A stretch of DNA of 64,000 nt from Lethocerus indicus (Eukaryota > Arthropoda > Insecta > Hemiptera > Belostomatidae): assembly GCA_019843655.1 (NCBI GenBank), contig JACDQD010000001.1:50119651-50183650 (forward strand). The letters are read 5' to 3'. The notes beneath the pieces were generated by a model. That model saw only the letters and a list, made by a program, of their open reading frames with translations, was not told the DNA's origin and made no database searches. Both the position numbers and the translations under genes were made by a program. Positions 36,321 through 50,000 of this stretch are shown here, one piece after another (the first letter of the stretch is position 1; every line of letters begins with the position of its first letter).

Positions 36321-37985
36321 GCGGTTTTAAAAATCGGCCCGAAAAAATGCGGTTTTTAGGAGCGAAATCGGCCAAAAATGCCGTTTTAGTTCGCTAAATC
36401 GGCCCCCAAAAATTCGATTTTTAGGCGGCCGAAATTGGCCCAAACATGTGGTGTGGTTTATAGACCCTAAAATGGAGATTTCAGGCGCAAAACGGGCCGA
36501 AAAATGGGGTTTTCAGGCCGGAAATGCGATTTTGGCGCAATCGGCCCAAAATTGGGATTTCAGGCGCAAAATGGGCCCAAAATGGGGTTTTAGGCCGAAA
36601 TGCGGGGATTGTTTAGGCGCAAAATTGGCCCAAACATTTGGTTTTAGGCCTAAAATGGGTTTTTTGGAGGAAAAATTGGCCCGAAAATGCGGTTTTAAGA
36701 CCTAAAATGGAGATTTCAGGCGCAAAATTGGCCCAAAAATTGGATATTTAGGCCAAAAAAGGGGATTGTTTAGGCGAAAAATTGGCCCAAACATTTGGTT
36801 TTTTCGGCCTAAAATGGGGTTTTTAGGGGGAAAAATTGGCCCGAAAATGCGGTTTTTAAACCCTAAAATGGAGATTTCAGGAGCAAAACGGACCCAAAAG
36901 TGGGGTTTTCAGGCCCAAAAATGCGTTTTTCGGACCCAAAAACTCATACGGCCTTCGGGTGAAAATTCGGCGCAAAAATGCGGTTTCAAGGACGAAATCG
37001 GGTCTAAAATGCGTTTTCTGGTTGTAAAATGCGGTTTTCAGGCGTAAAATCGGTCAAAAAATACGGTTTTTAGGCCCGAAATTCGGTTTTTAGGTGATGA
37101 TCCGGCTTTAAAATGCGGATTTTAGGCCAAAAAATGTGGTTTTTACGCGAAAATCGGTTCTTGAATGCGGTGTTTAGGCGCAAAATCGGCCCAAAAATGC
37201 GGCCTTCGGCCGAAAATTCGCCGCAAAAATGCTGTTTTAAGGGCAAAATCGGCCTAAAATTACTTTTTTTCGTCGACAAATCGGCTCTAGAATGCTTTTT
37301 TTGATGTTAATTCGGTCGTAAATTACGGTTTTTAGGCCCGAAATTCGGTTTTTAGGCGAAAATTCGGCCCAAAAACGCGGTTTTCAGGTGATGATTCGGC
37401 TGTAAAATGCGGTTTTGGTTTGAAAATTCAAAAATGCGTTTTTAAGTGCAAAATCTGCGTTTTCAGAAAAATCGGCTCTAGAATTTTTTGATGTTAATTC
37501 GGTCGCAAAATGGTTTTTATGAAAATTCGGCCGCAAAAACGCCGTTTTAAGGGCAAAATCGGTAAAATTACTTTTTGCAAAATAGTCGAAAAATCGGCTC
37601 TAGAATGCTTTTTGATGTTAATTCGGTCGTAAATTACGGACAAATCGTTTTAGGCCGTTTTAGGCGAAATTCGGTTTTGGGCGAAATTCGGTCCAAAACG
37701 CGGTTTTCAGGTGATGATTCGGCTGTAAAATGCGGTTTTCGAGGCCTGCGGTTGAAAATTCGGCGCAAAAATGCGTTTTTAAGTGCAAAATCGGCCTAAT
37801 AAATGCGGTTTTCAGTCGAAAAATCGGCTCTAAAATGCGTTTTTCGGTTGTAAATTGCGATTTTCAGGCGCCAAATCGGCTTTGAATATGGGCCGATTTG
37901 TCATGCGTCCCACTTTCGTGAGGAATTCCTCCTCGTCTAGATTGAAATACATCAAATTGTCGATCACTTTTGATCTCCGGCGAAG
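36126..37985. repeat. Inverted copies of dispersed family 2 bracketing an F array
   Basis: 36126-36180 (agtgatcgacaatttgataa, then gacgaggagttcctcaagag) and its reverse complement at 37919-37975 (gaggaattcctcctcgtcta, then catcaaattgtcgatcactt). The F array at 36320-37905 lies between. Confidence 0.7.
36320..37905 (+). repeat. Superfamily satellite, F orientation
   Basis: Mixed units (aaaatggagatttcaggcgc, aaaaattggcccgaaaatgc, gtgatgattcggctgtaaaa). Lies upstream of the lipocalin. Confidence 0.92.
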
Positions 37986-38280
37986 CGTCTGAAGGACTTA
38001 AATTTAACTTTAACTGGACGTGCGGCGATAAGATAATAAGGCTGTCTGGAGAGAATGCCCGGCTTCCGCAATTAGTGACGCGGTCATGTGTGAGTCACGG
38101 AGGGCCTCCCCCCTCCCTCTAACAGACCGTATAATGAACGCCCTTAGGCTGAATATATCCACTTTGGCTGGCAACTAAATAATTGCGGATTTGACGGCGA
38201 CAACAAGTGGCATTTTACATATTTTTAAGTGTAATAATGCGCCAACGCACAGATCTGTCTTTGCACAGATAAGATACATT
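37985..38280. other. Single-copy DNA, no gene seen
   Basis: GC-richer than the neighbouring arrays. No splice sites or coding signal recognised. Confidence 0.4.
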
Positions 38281-39715
38281 CGATCGGCCCGAAAATGGGG
38301 ATTTTGGGCGCAGTATGGGCCCCAAAAATTGGGGTTTTCAGGACGAAAAATGCGGTTTTTTAGGCGCAAAATTGGCCCAAAAATGGGGTCTTTGCACGTA
38401 GATAAGCCAAAGTAGACGGTTTTAAATGCACTAAGATACATAGAATGCAGGGCTTCTCTGCAATGTTGAACCTTTATTCGGTCATCGTCGACCTCCACCG
38501 CCGTCCTTTTGAGGCTTTTAGGGGTTTTCAGGCCGAAAAATGCGATTTTCAGACCCAAAAAGGGTGGTTTTTTTTTACGACAAATTACGAAAAATGTGGT
38601 TTCTGGGCCGAAAAATGCGATTTTTAGGCGCGAAATCGGCCCAAAAATGCAGTCTACAGAACCCAGAAATAGGGTTTTTTACGACAGGTTGGCCACAAAA
38701 TGTGGTTTTTAGAGCCTAAAATCGGGTTTTTTGGAGGAAAAATTGGCCCGAAAATGCGGTATTCAGTCTCTGAAATGGGGATTTTAGGCGCAAAAATGCG
38801 GTTTTATGACCCAAAAAAGGGTTTTTTTTACGACAAATTACGAAAAATGTGGTTTTTAGGGCCTAAAATGGGGTTTTCAGGCGAAAAATTGGCCCGAAAA
38901 TGCGGTTTTTAGACCCTAAAATGCGATTTTCAGTCGCAAAATGGGCCAAAAATGGGGTCTTCAGACCCAGAAAGGTTTTTACGACAAATTGGCAGAAAAA
39001 TGTGGTTTTTAGAGCCTAAAATCGGGTTCTTAGGAGGAAAAATTGGCCAAAAATGCGGCATTTAGACTCTGAAATGGGGATTTTAGGCGCAAAAATGCGG
39101 TTTTATGACCCAAAAAGGGTTTTTTTACGACAAATTACGAAAAATGTGGTTTTTAGGGCCTAAAATGGGGTTTTCAGGCGAAAAATTGGTCCGAAAATGC
39201 GGTTTTTAGACCCTAAAGTTCGATTTTAGCCGCAAAATCGGCCCAGAAATGGGGTTTTTAGGCGCAAAATTGGCCCAAACGTGTGGATTTTACAGCCTAA
39301 AATGGCGTTTTTTGATGATAATTCGGTTTTAAAATGCTGCTTTTAGGGCACAATCGGCCCAAAAATGCGTGTTTTAAAGGAAAAATCGGCCCATAAATAT
39401 GCTGCTTTTGGGTGAAAATTCGGCGCCGAAAGCGTGGTTTCGAGGGCAGAATCTGTCTAAAAATGCGGTTTTTAGTCGACTAATCGGCTCTAAAATGCGT
39501 TTTTCGATGATAATTCGGTTGTCAATTGCGGATTTTATGCGCAGAATCGGCCTAACAACGGGGTTTTAAGGGCGAAATCGGCCTGAAAACGCGGTTTTTA
39601 GTCGAAAAATCGGCTCTAAAATGCGTTTTATTGGACGATAATTCGGTTGTAAAATGCAGTTTTTATGCGCAAAATCGGCCTAATAAATGCGGTTTTCAAG
39701 GTTTCAAGGGCCGGA
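38280..39715 (+). repeat. Superfamily satellite, F orientation
   Basis: Units such as acgacaaattacgaaaaatg, ggggttttcaggcgaaaaat and tggcccgaaaatgcgg repeat around 38560-39200. About 115 bases of single-copy DNA interrupt it at 38400-38515. Confidence 0.9.
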
Positions 39716-40005
39716 GATAAATAAGAGAGTCCAAGAGTAAATAACAACTCTTCTGTGGGACGTCGTACGATTTATTTATCGGTATCGACGAAGTTCAGGG
39801 GGACAAAGGTCGGGCCGGTCCGTATTATCTGTTGTAAATACGTTTATCTCACATTTCCAAGGTCGTTGATCTTTGTCCGTATTCGACGGTCGTCAGTTAC
39901 TGCACAGACAATTCTTATCTGGCTCGATTCGAGGAGCCATTTTGTCATTCACGGCCCTACACCACTTGTTGTTGTCAGTGCCGGCTTTTATGTACACTGC
40001 TGACG
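39715..40005. other. Single-copy island upstream of the lipocalin
   Basis: Unique sequence between arrays. A short open frame is present but without start or splice support. Could be regulatory; nothing specific can be shown. Confidence 0.4.
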
Positions 40006-40680
40006 GGCTTTTAGGCCCAAAAATGCGGTTTTTAAGGCGCAAAATCGGCCAAAAAAAACGGTTTTTAGGTCCGAAATTCGGTTTCTAGGTGATAATTCGG
40101 CACAAAAACGCGGTTTTTAGGGCAAAATCGGCCCAAAAACGCGGTTTTTAGGGCAAAATCGGCCCAAAAACGCGGTTTTTAGGGCAAAATCGGCCCAAAA
40201 ACGCGGTTTTTAGGGCAAAATCGGCCCAAAAACTCGGTTTTTAGGTGAAAATTCGGCACAAAAATGCGGTTTTTAGTCGAAAAATTCGCTCTAAAATGCA
40301 TTTTTGGATGATAATTCGGTTGTAAAATGCGGTTTTTATGCGCAAAATCGGTTCTTGAATGCGGTGATTAGGCGCAAAATCGGCCAAAAAATGCGGTTTT
40401 CGAGTAAAAATCGGCTCTAAAATGCGGTTTTAATGCGCAAAATCGGCCTAATAAATGCGTTTAAAGGTCTAAAGGTCTAGAAATGGGGTTATTAATCGAA
40501 AAATCAGCTCTGAAATTCGTTTTTGGGCGATAAATTCGGTTGTAAAATGCGGTTTTAGGCGCAAAATCGGCCAAAAGATACGGTTTTAGGCCCGAAATTC
40601 GGTTTATAGGCGATAACTCGGTTTTAAAAACGCGGTTTTTGGGCGAAAATCGGCCCCAAAACGCGGTTTTTGGGCGAAAA
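40005..40680 (+). repeat. Superfamily satellite with exact 31-bp repeats, F orientation
   Basis: acgcggtttttagggcaaaa plus tcggcccaaaa repeats exactly at 40108, 40139, 40170 and 40201. The rest is more varied. Confidence 0.93.
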
Positions 40681-40720
40681 TGCCTGCCCTGTCCAAAACG
40701 TCCGAGGGCAAAATGGCCAA

Positions 40721-40825
40721 CAGCGCTACTGAAGACGGCGCTGAAGCGGTCTAGGCGAAAGACCACGGTGTACCTCTGATGCAATAGCTGTGGATAACTT
40801 GTATCGCTCCTACTGAAGACCGGTT
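40721..40825 (+). repeat. Terminal-repeat module just upstream of lipocalin exon 1
   Basis: cagcgctactgaagacggcg at 40721 followed by gcggtctaggcgaaagacc, and a shorter copy tcctactgaagaccgg near 40808. In right-end orientation. Confidence 0.7.
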
Positions 40826-40880
40826 TAAAATGTTTCCTTTCCAATTTTGCAGGATTGCCGGCCATCAGGAGTGCTGCAGG

Positions 40881-41003
40881 ATGTCACTGTCGGCTTGTAT
40901 TGCCGCGGCTGTCGCTTTGGCGTTGGCCGGTGTCGACGGTCACACCTACCACCTGGGCGATTGTCCCATAGTCGAACCGATGTCCGGTTTCGAAATGTCG
41001 AAG
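40881..41003 (+). CDS. Lipocalin exon 1 (signal peptide and first Cys)
   Basis: Codes residues 1-41, ending GFEMSK. The donor is aag|gtaccg after a complete codon (phase 0). The exon probably begins with untranslated sequence at 40853, after the acceptor ccaattttgcag. The reading frame stays open upstream to an ATG at 40830, but that ATG lies before the acceptor and would put charged residues ahead of the signal sequence. Confidence 0.88.
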
Positions 41004-44000
41004 GTACCGAAGGAGTGTCGACCACTCTACAATTATCGCCTTTTACCTTGAGCCGAACTCTCCTGGAGAAACAGGACCGCTTTCCGCGTATTCGGGACTC
41101 GAAGAATCGTATCGAAAAAGGGATTTTAGGCCAGAAAATGAGGGTTTTTTTTGGCGAAAATCGGTTCTCGAACGCGATCTTTGTAAGGGCGCAAAAACGG
41201 CCAAAAAAATTGGTGCGAAATTGCGGATCTCAAGGGCAAAATCGGCCTGAAAATGCGGTTTTTAGGCCCGATATTCGGTTTTTACGTGATAATTCGGCTT
41301 TAAAATACGGTTTTTAGGCCAAAAAAAAAGTGGTTTTCAGGCGAAAATCGGTTTTGGATGCGGTTTTTAGGCGCGAAATCGGCCTAAAAATACGGTTTTC
41401 AGTCGAAAAATCGGCTCTGAAATGCGTTTATTGATGATAATCGGGTTGTAAAATGCGGTTTTCAGGCGCAAAACATACGGTTTTTTGGCCCGAATGCGGT
41501 TTTTAGGCGAAAAAAAAGTGGTTTTTAGGCGAAAATCGGTTCTTGAATGCGGTTTTAGCGCAAAATCGGCCCAAAAATGCGGTTTCAAGGGGAAAATCGG
41601 CCTGAAAATGCGGTTTCAAGGGCGAAATCGGCCTAAAAATACGGTTTTCAGTCGAAAAATCGGCTCTGAAATGCGTTTATTGATGATACTCGGTTGCGGT
41701 ATAAAATGCGGTTTTTAGGCGCAAAATCGGCCAAAACATACGGTTTTTAGGCCAAAAAAAGTGGTTTTTAGGCGAAAATCGGTTCTTGAATGAGGTTTTT
41801 AGCGCAAAATCGGCCCAAAAATGCGGCGCGGAATTGCGGTTTCAAGGGCGAAAAAGGCCTAAAAATACGGTTTCAGTCGAAAAATCGGCTCTAAAATGCG
41901 TTTATTGATGATAATCGGGTTGTAAAATGCGGTTTTCAGGCGCAAAATCGGCCAGAAGATACAGTTTTTAGGCCCGAAACTCGGTTTTTAGGTGATAACT
42001 CGGTTTTAAAATGCGGTTTTTAGGGCGAGAATCGGCCCGAAAACGCGGTTTCAAGGGCAAAATCGGCCTGAAAATGCGGTTTTTAGGGCAAAATCGGCCC
42101 AAAAACGAGGTTTTTAGTCGAAAAATTGGCTCTAAAATGCGTTTTCTGTTGTGAGTTCGGTTGTAGAATGCGGTTTTTAGGCGCAAAATCGGCAACGAAT
42201 GCTGCTTTTAGGTAAAAATTAGGTTTTTAGGCCCAAAAATCGGCTCTAAAATGCGTTTTTTTTAATGATAATTCGGTTGTAAATGAGCTATTTTGGGGCT
42301 CAAAATCGGCCAAAAAACGGGGTTTTTAGTCGAAAAATCGGCTCTAAAATGCGTTTTCTGTTGTGAGTTCGGTTGTAGAATGCGGTTTTTAGGCGCAAAA
42401 TCGGCCAAAAGATACGGTTTTTAGGTGAAAATTCGGCACAAAAGTGCGGTTTTAAGGGCGAAATCGTCCTAAAAATGTGTTTTTGATGATAGTTCGGTTG
42501 TAGAATGCTGTTTTTAGGCGCAAAAAATCGCATTTAGGCATTTTACAACCGTACTGTCATCAATAAACGCATTTTACAACCGAACTGTCATCAATAAACG
42601 CATTTTACAACCGAACTGTCATCAATAAACGCATTTCAGAGCCGATTTTTCGACTAAAAACCGTATTTTTAGTCCGATTTCGCCCTTGAAACCGCATTTT
42701 CGGCCGATTTGCGCTGAAAACCGCATTCAAGAACCGATTTTCGCCTAAAACAACTTTTTGCCTAAAACCGTATGTTTTGGCCGATTTGCGCCTGAAAACC
42801 GCATTTTACAACCCGATTATCATCAAAAACGCGTTTTAATTCGTAGAATCGGCTCTAAAATGCGTTTTTTCATGACGATGATTCGGTTATAAAGTGCGGT
42901 TTTAGGGCACGAAATCGGCTCAAAAAATACGCTTTTTAGGCCCAATATTCGGTTTTTAGTTAAAAAAAAAAAAAACCGGCTCTGAAATGTATTTTTTGGC
43001 CGATTTTGCGCCTGAATTTTCGCCCGGTTTTAATTCGTAGAATCGGCCCCAAAAAAAAATACGTTTTTTCATGACGATGATTCGGTTATAAAGTGCGGTT
43101 TTTAGGGCACGAAATCGGCTCAAAAAAATACGCTTTTTAGGCCCAATATTCGGTTTTTAGTTAAAAAAAAACAAAAAAAACCGGCTCTGAAATGTATTTT
43201 TTGGCCGATTTTGCGCCTGAATTTTCGCCCGGTTTTAATTCGTAGAATCGGCCCAAAAAAATACGTTTTTCAGGCCCAAAATTACCGTTTTTGCTTTAAA
43301 GTGCGGTTTTTAGGGCAAAATCGGACCGCAGAGCAGTTGGTACTGTAAACATGTACTGCAAATTTTTGTACTTTCTGCACTTATTGGAACCAGTATTTGT
43401 ACTTGTTTTGTGCCGAAAGTTGGTTACCTATTTACTGTTTCGGCTCGGGCGTCTCCCTGAGGTACCGTTTTGCGGTACCGTTATTCGGAAAATCTGAAAA
43501 TCTTCTTCGACGATAACCACCGTTTTTCAGTTCCTCGGCCTGTGGTACGTCGTCCAGAAGACTTCGACCGGAAGCCGCTGCCTCTACTACAACATAACTT
43601 CGGGCGACGAGCCCTACAGGTACACAATAGAACAGGTCAGCGAACACCCCGTACTGGGGGTGGCCAGCGTCGACAACAAATACCACTATACCGGTACACT
43701 CACCCTGCCATCGAGGGAGACACCGGCCAGGATGGCGGTCAAGTTCCCGCTGAGTGAGTAGTAGCAGCAGCAGCAGTAGTGACACGTTACTACTACTACT
43801 GCGCCCTAATTAATACTGCCCTTTCGCCAGACCGGGGGCTTCGAGCGGCCGCTCGCCACCTTCAGTAGCGGTGGCGTTTCGGGCATCCCCCGACTGCGCT
43901 GTCACTCGGTTTTCACCGGGGCAAAAAAAACGCTTTTCCGATTTCCCGAGTAGTTTATAGGTGAAAATGATCGCGAAAAATTTCAGGTTTCAAGGGCAGA

Positions 44001-47000
44001 ATTGGCCTAAAATGCGGTTTTAGCTGAAAATCGGCTGTAAAATGCGTTTTTGATGGTGATTCGGTCGTAAAATGCGGTTTTAGGCGCAAAATCGGTGCAA
44101 AACCGCATTTTACAACCGAATATCATAACGCATTTACCGATAAAATATTGGGCCTAAAACCCGTATTTTACAACCGAATTATCATCAAAAACACATTTCA
44201 GAGCCGATTTTACCCTTAAAACCGCATTTTATAATCGAATTATCATCAAAACGCGATTTTAATTCGTGAATCGGTTTTAGGCGCAAAATCGGTCAAAAAC
44301 GCGGCTTTTAGTCAAAAAATCGGCTCTGAAACGCGTTCTTCGATGATAATTCGGTTGTAAAATGCGGTTTTTAGGCGCAAAATCGGCCCAAAAATGCGGC
44401 TTTTAGGTGCTAATTTGGCTTCAAAATGTGGTTTTTAGGGCAAAATCGGTCCAGAGAACGCGGTTTTTAGGGCAAAATCGGCCCGATAACGCGGTTTTTT
44501 GTCGCAAAATCGGTCCAAAAACGCGACTTTTAGTCGAAAAATCGGCTCTGAAACGCGTTTTTCGATGATAATTCGGTTTTAAATGCGGTTTTTAGGCGCA
44601 AAATCGGCCCAAAAATGCGGCTTCTAGGTGATAATTTAGCTTTAAAATGTGGTTTTTAGGGCAAAATCGGCCCGAGAACGCGGTTTTTAGGGCAAAATCG
44701 GTCCGAGAACGCGGTTTTTAGGGCAAAATCGGTCCAAAATCCCGGTTTTTAGTCCAAAAATCGGCTCTGAAACGCGTTCTTCGATGATAATTCGGTTGTA
44801 AAATGCGGTTTTTAGGCGCAAAATCGGCCCAAAAATGCGGCTTTTAGGTGATAATTTGGCTTTAAAATGTGGCTTTTAGGACAAAATCGGTCCAGAGAAC
44901 GCGGTTTTAGACAAAATCGGCCCGAGAACGCGGTTTTTAGGGCAAAATCGGTCCGAGAACGCGGTTTTTAGGGCAAAATCGGTCCGAGAATGCAGTTTTC
45001 AGGCGCAAAATCGGCCCAAAAGTGTTGTTTCTATGCCCTGAAATGCGGATTATATGCCCAAAATCGGCTCAGAAATGCGTTTTTTTTAAAACTGATTCAG
45101 CTTTCGTTTTTAATAGTTTTTTTCTTTAGTATTATACTTCGTTGCTTACCCAGGCTATTCGGTCTAATTTGACCGATCACTTTGAACTTTAATAGGTTCA
45201 ATTTTGACCTGGCATTATCTATATATGTGATATATTGTATGATATCTGTATATGCTTTATTTTTCAGACGTGATAGGACCGTCCAGTTTCATAGTGTTCG
45301 CCACTGATTACGATACCTACGCGGCGGTCTACACCTGTCAAAAACTGCCGGCATCAAACCGGCGTTCAGTATCAATCCTGTCCAGGAGGAACGTCCTGGA
45401 AAAGCAGTACGTCGACAAGGTGGGTACAATGATTTGGTGGTCTCCACTCTCGCCAGACCGGTTTCGGCCGTTCGCCGTCTTCAGTAGCGCCGTGTTGTCA
45501 GTCACTTTGGATGTTTTCCCCGGGAGGGGGCTCATCCCCACCGCACTGTGTGTCACTTGTACCCTGTGTTCGGCCTTCCGCCAGACCGGTTTCGGCCGTT
45601 CGCCGTCTTCAGTAGCGCCGTGTTGTCAGTCACTTTGGATGTTTTCCCCGGGAGGGGGCTCATCCCCACCGCTGAAATGCCGTTTTAGATCGGCGCCGAA
45701 TCGGCTCTAAAATTCGGTTTATAGGCCCAAAATGCAGTTTTCAGACGCAAAATAGCGCCAAAATGCCGTTTTAGGCGCAAAATCGGCTCTAAAATTCGGT
45801 TTATTGGTCCAAAATTGCGGTTTTAGGCGCAAAATTCGGTTTTAGGTCCAAAATGCGGTTTTGGGAGCAAAATGCGGTTTTCAGACGCAAAATAGCGCCA
45901 AAAATGCCGTTTTTAGGCGCAAAATCGGCTCTAAAATTCGGTTTATTGGTCCAAAATTGCGGTTTTTAGGCGCAAAATTCGGTTTTTAGGTCCAAAAATG
46001 CGGTTTTTGGGAGCAAAAATGCGGTTCTTAGGAACAAAAATGCAGTTTTAGGCCCTAAATCGGCCCTAATATGCGGTTTTTAGGCGCAAAATCGCCCCAA
46101 AATGCTGTTTTTAGGCCCATAAATGCGGTTTTTGGGAGCAAGAATGCGGTTTTAGGCGCAAGAATGCGGTTTTAGGCACAAAAATGCAGTTTTAGGCACT
46201 AAATCGGCCCTAAAATGCGGTATTTAGGCCCAAAATCGCCTCTAAAATTCGGTTTATAGGTCCAAAATTGCGGTTTTGAGGCCCTAAATCGGCCCTAAAA
46301 TGCGGTTTTTACGTCCATAAATGAGTTTTGGGAGCAAGAATGCGGTTTTTAGGCACAAAAATGCAGTTTTATGCCCTAAATCGGCCCTAAAATGCGGTAT
46401 TTAGGCCCAAAATGTCCGTTTTTAGGCGCAAAATCGGCTCTAAAATTCGGTTTATAGGTTCCAAAATTGCGGTTTTAGGCGCAAAATCGTTCCAAAAATG
46501 CGGTATTTACGCAAAATCGGCCAAAAATTCCGTTTTTAGGCGCAAAATCGGCTCTGAAATACGTTTTATAGGCCCAAAAATGCCGTTATTGGGCGTAAAA
46601 TCGGCTCTAAAATTTGGTTGTTAGGCCAAAAAATGCGGTTTTTAGGTGCAAAATCGGGTCAAATTTGCGGTATTTACCCCAAAATCGGTCAAAAAATGCA
46701 GTTTTTAGGCGCAAAATCGGCTCTAAAATGCGTTTTTTATGTAAATTCGGTTGTAAAAATGCGGTTCCTTGTGCCCAAAAAATGTGGTTCTAAGGCGAAA
46801 AATTCGGTTTGATAATATTGGTGAATATAGATTTTTATTAGCAAAATAAAATGCATTCCATATTGCAATAATTACAGATTGTAATAATCATTATTGCCCC
46901 TAATGTTGCACTTAATAGGGTAGGACTAATTTTCATATTATATAAAGTGGAACAATTTACAGTATAACCGTTTCCTATTTCTTTTATAATTATTCCCTTT

Positions 47001-50000
47001 TATTATTTTATTATTATTCCCTTTTATTTTATGAATTGTCCAATTTTTCTCCATGAAAAATATTAATTATTTTTGTAAATTGGATGATAGAGAGGAGAGG
47101 TGGCGAAAATATAAATGTGTAAAGAAAACCAGAAATCTGATTATAAAATTATAAAATTTTGGACAAATCCACAGTATTGGCCGCTTAATTGCTGTTAATA
47201 ATTGAGATTAAAGCACCCGGGAGAAAGTTACAACGTTGTGCTTACTTTATCGGTTCATTAAGTCCATCGACTCCTACCGGCATCTTGCGGCCGCCGACGG
47301 TACTACAGCAGCGATATTCAGTTCCGATTTCGCCGCCGTCATTGAGGATGGCGCTGCAATGGCCACACGGAGAAATTATCGGCATTTTCAATGTCAAAAA
47401 TGCGGTTTTAGGGCAAATCGGCCCCGAAAATACGGTTTTCAGGAACAATATCAGACGAAAAATGCAGTTTTTAGGCGCGAAATCGGCTCTAAAATTCGGT
47501 TTATAGGCCCAAAAATGCAGTTTTAAACGCAAATCGGTCCAAAATGCGGTTTTACGCAAAATCGGCCAAAAAATGAGGTTTTAAAGAAACGAAATCGGTT
47601 CTAAAATTCGGTTTTAGCGAAAATGCGGTTTTAGGTTCAAAATCGGCTCTAAAATTGTGTTTTAGGCCCAAAGTGCTGTTTTAGGACAAAATCGGCTCTA
47701 AAATTCGGTTTATAGGCCCAAATACTGTTTATAGGCCAAAATACGGTTTTAGGTGCAAAATCGGCTCTAAATTCGGTTTATGGGTCCAAAAATGCGGTTT
47801 TTAGCGCAAAATCAAATAAAATTCGGTTTATAGGCCCAAAAGTCCGTTTGGGCAAAATTAAATAAAATGGGTTATTATGCCCAAAAATGCTGTTTTAGGC
47901 AAAATCAAATAAAATTCGGTTTATAGGCCCAAAAGTCCGTTTGGGCAAAATTAAATAAAATGGGTTATTATGCCCAAAAATGCTGTTTTAGGCATGAAAT
48001 CGGCTCTAAAGTTCGGTTTAGGTCCAAAATTCGGTTTTAGGCGCAAAATCAAACAAAATTCAGTTATTAGGCCCAAAATGCTGTTTTAGGCGCAAAATCG
48101 GCTCTAAAATTCGGTTATTATGCCCAAAATGTATTAGGCCCAAATCGGCTCTAAAATTCGGTTTATAGGTCCAAAATTCGGTTTTAGGCGCAAATCGGCT
48201 CAAAAATTCGGTTTATAGGCCCAAAATTGCGGTTTTAGGCACTAGATCGGCCTAAAATTCGGTTTTAGGGCCCAAAAAATTTCAGGCGCTAAATCGGCTC
48301 AAAATTCAGTTATTAGGCCAAAATGCCGTTTTAGGCGCAAAATCGGCTCTGAAATTCGGTTTATGGGTCCAAAATGCTGTTTTAGGCGCAAAATCGGCTC
48401 TAAAATTCGGTTATTATGCCCAAAAATGCTGTTATTAGACCCAAAATCGGCTCTAAAATTCGGTTTATAGGTCCAAAAATTCGGTTTTCGGGCGCAAAAT
48501 CGGCTCCGAAAATCGTTTTATAGGGTCCAAAAATTCGGTTTTTAGGCGCAAGATCGCCCAAAAATGCCATTTTCAGGAGCAAAATCGGCTCTAAAATTCG
48601 GTTTATAGGTCAAAAAATTCGGTTTTTAGCCGCAAAATCGCCAAAAAATGCGGTTTTAGTGCCTAAATCGGCCCAAAAATACGGTATTTAAGCCCAAAAA
48701 GTCCGTTTTTAGGCGCAAGATCGGCTCTAAAATTCGGTTTATAGGCCCAAAAATGCTGTTTTAGGCGCAAAATCGCCAAAAAAAAACTGTTTTAGGCACA
48801 AAAATGCGGTTTCAGGCACAAAAATGCTGTTTAGGGCCTAAATCGGCAAAAATACGGTATTTTAGGCAAAAACCGTTTTAGGCGCAAGATCGGCTCTAAA
48901 ATTCGGTTTATTAGGCCCAAAATGCTGTTTTAGGCCTCAAAATCCTTAAAAAAAAACTGTTTTAGGCCAATGGGTTTCAGGCACAAAATGCGTTTTAGGG
49001 CCTAAATCGGCAAAAATACGGTATTTAGGCCCAAAAGTCCGTTTTAGGCGCAAAATCGGCTCTAAATTCGGTTTATAGGTCCAAAATGCGGTTTTAGCCG
49101 CAAAATCATAAAAAAATGCGGTTGGTGCCTAAATCGGCCCAAAAATACAGGTATTTAGGCCCAAAATCCGTTTTAGGCTAAATCGGCTCAAAATTCGTTT
49201 ATAGGGTGAAAATTCGGTTTTAGGCGCAAGATCCTTAAAAATGCCATTTTCAGGAGCAAAATCGGCTCTAAAAATTCGGTTTATGGGTCCAAAATTCGGT
49301 TTTATAAAATCGCCAAAAAATGCGGCTTTAGTGCCTAAATCTTTAAAAATACGGTATTTAGGCCCAAAAGTCCGTTTTTAGGCGCAAGATCGGCTCTAAA
49401 ATTCGGTTTATAGGCCCAAAAATGCTGTTTTAGGCGCAAAATCGCCAAAAAAACTGTTTTAGGCACAAAAATGCGGTTTCAGGCACAAAATGCTGTTTTA
49501 GGGCTAAATATTTAAAAATACGGTATTTAGGCCCAAATAGTCCGTTTTCGGCGCAAGATCGGCTCTAAAATTCGGTTTATAGGTCCCAAAAATGCTGTTT
49601 TAGGCGCAAAATCGCCAAAAAAAACTGTTTTAAGCCCAAAATCGGTTTCCAAAAATAAGTATTTAGGCCCAAAGTCCGTTTTAGGCGCAAGATCGGCTCT
49701 AAAATTCGGTTTATAGGCCCAAAATGCTGTTTTAGGCGCTAAATCGGCTAAAATTCAGTTATGGGCCCAAAGTACGCGATTTTTGTAGTGCAAAGTACGG
49801 TGCAAGTGGCGGACACCGCTACTGAAGACGGCGACGGCCGAAACCCTGGAACGCGAGCCGTAATAAATCTACTCCGAACAATGTTTCAATCTTCAATCTT
49901 TAATCTTCAATGTTCAATTTGAGCGCAGGTACGCAACAGGATGAGCTCGTTCGGCGTCAACCGTACGATCTGAGTCTCATCGACCAGACCAAATGTCCGA

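Noticed and set aside
40097..40232. Possible CRISPR-like array of 31-bp repeats
   Set aside because: Units are directly abutting with no unique spacers, in a eukaryotic satellite.
43432..43785. 117-codon minus-strand frame over lipocalin exon 2
   Set aside because: Antisense shadow; the plus-strand reading has lipocalin motifs and splice sites.
45252..45710. 152-codon plus-strand frame as a single exon
   Set aside because: The second half translates a repeated terminal module; only 45268-45423 fits the lipocalin.
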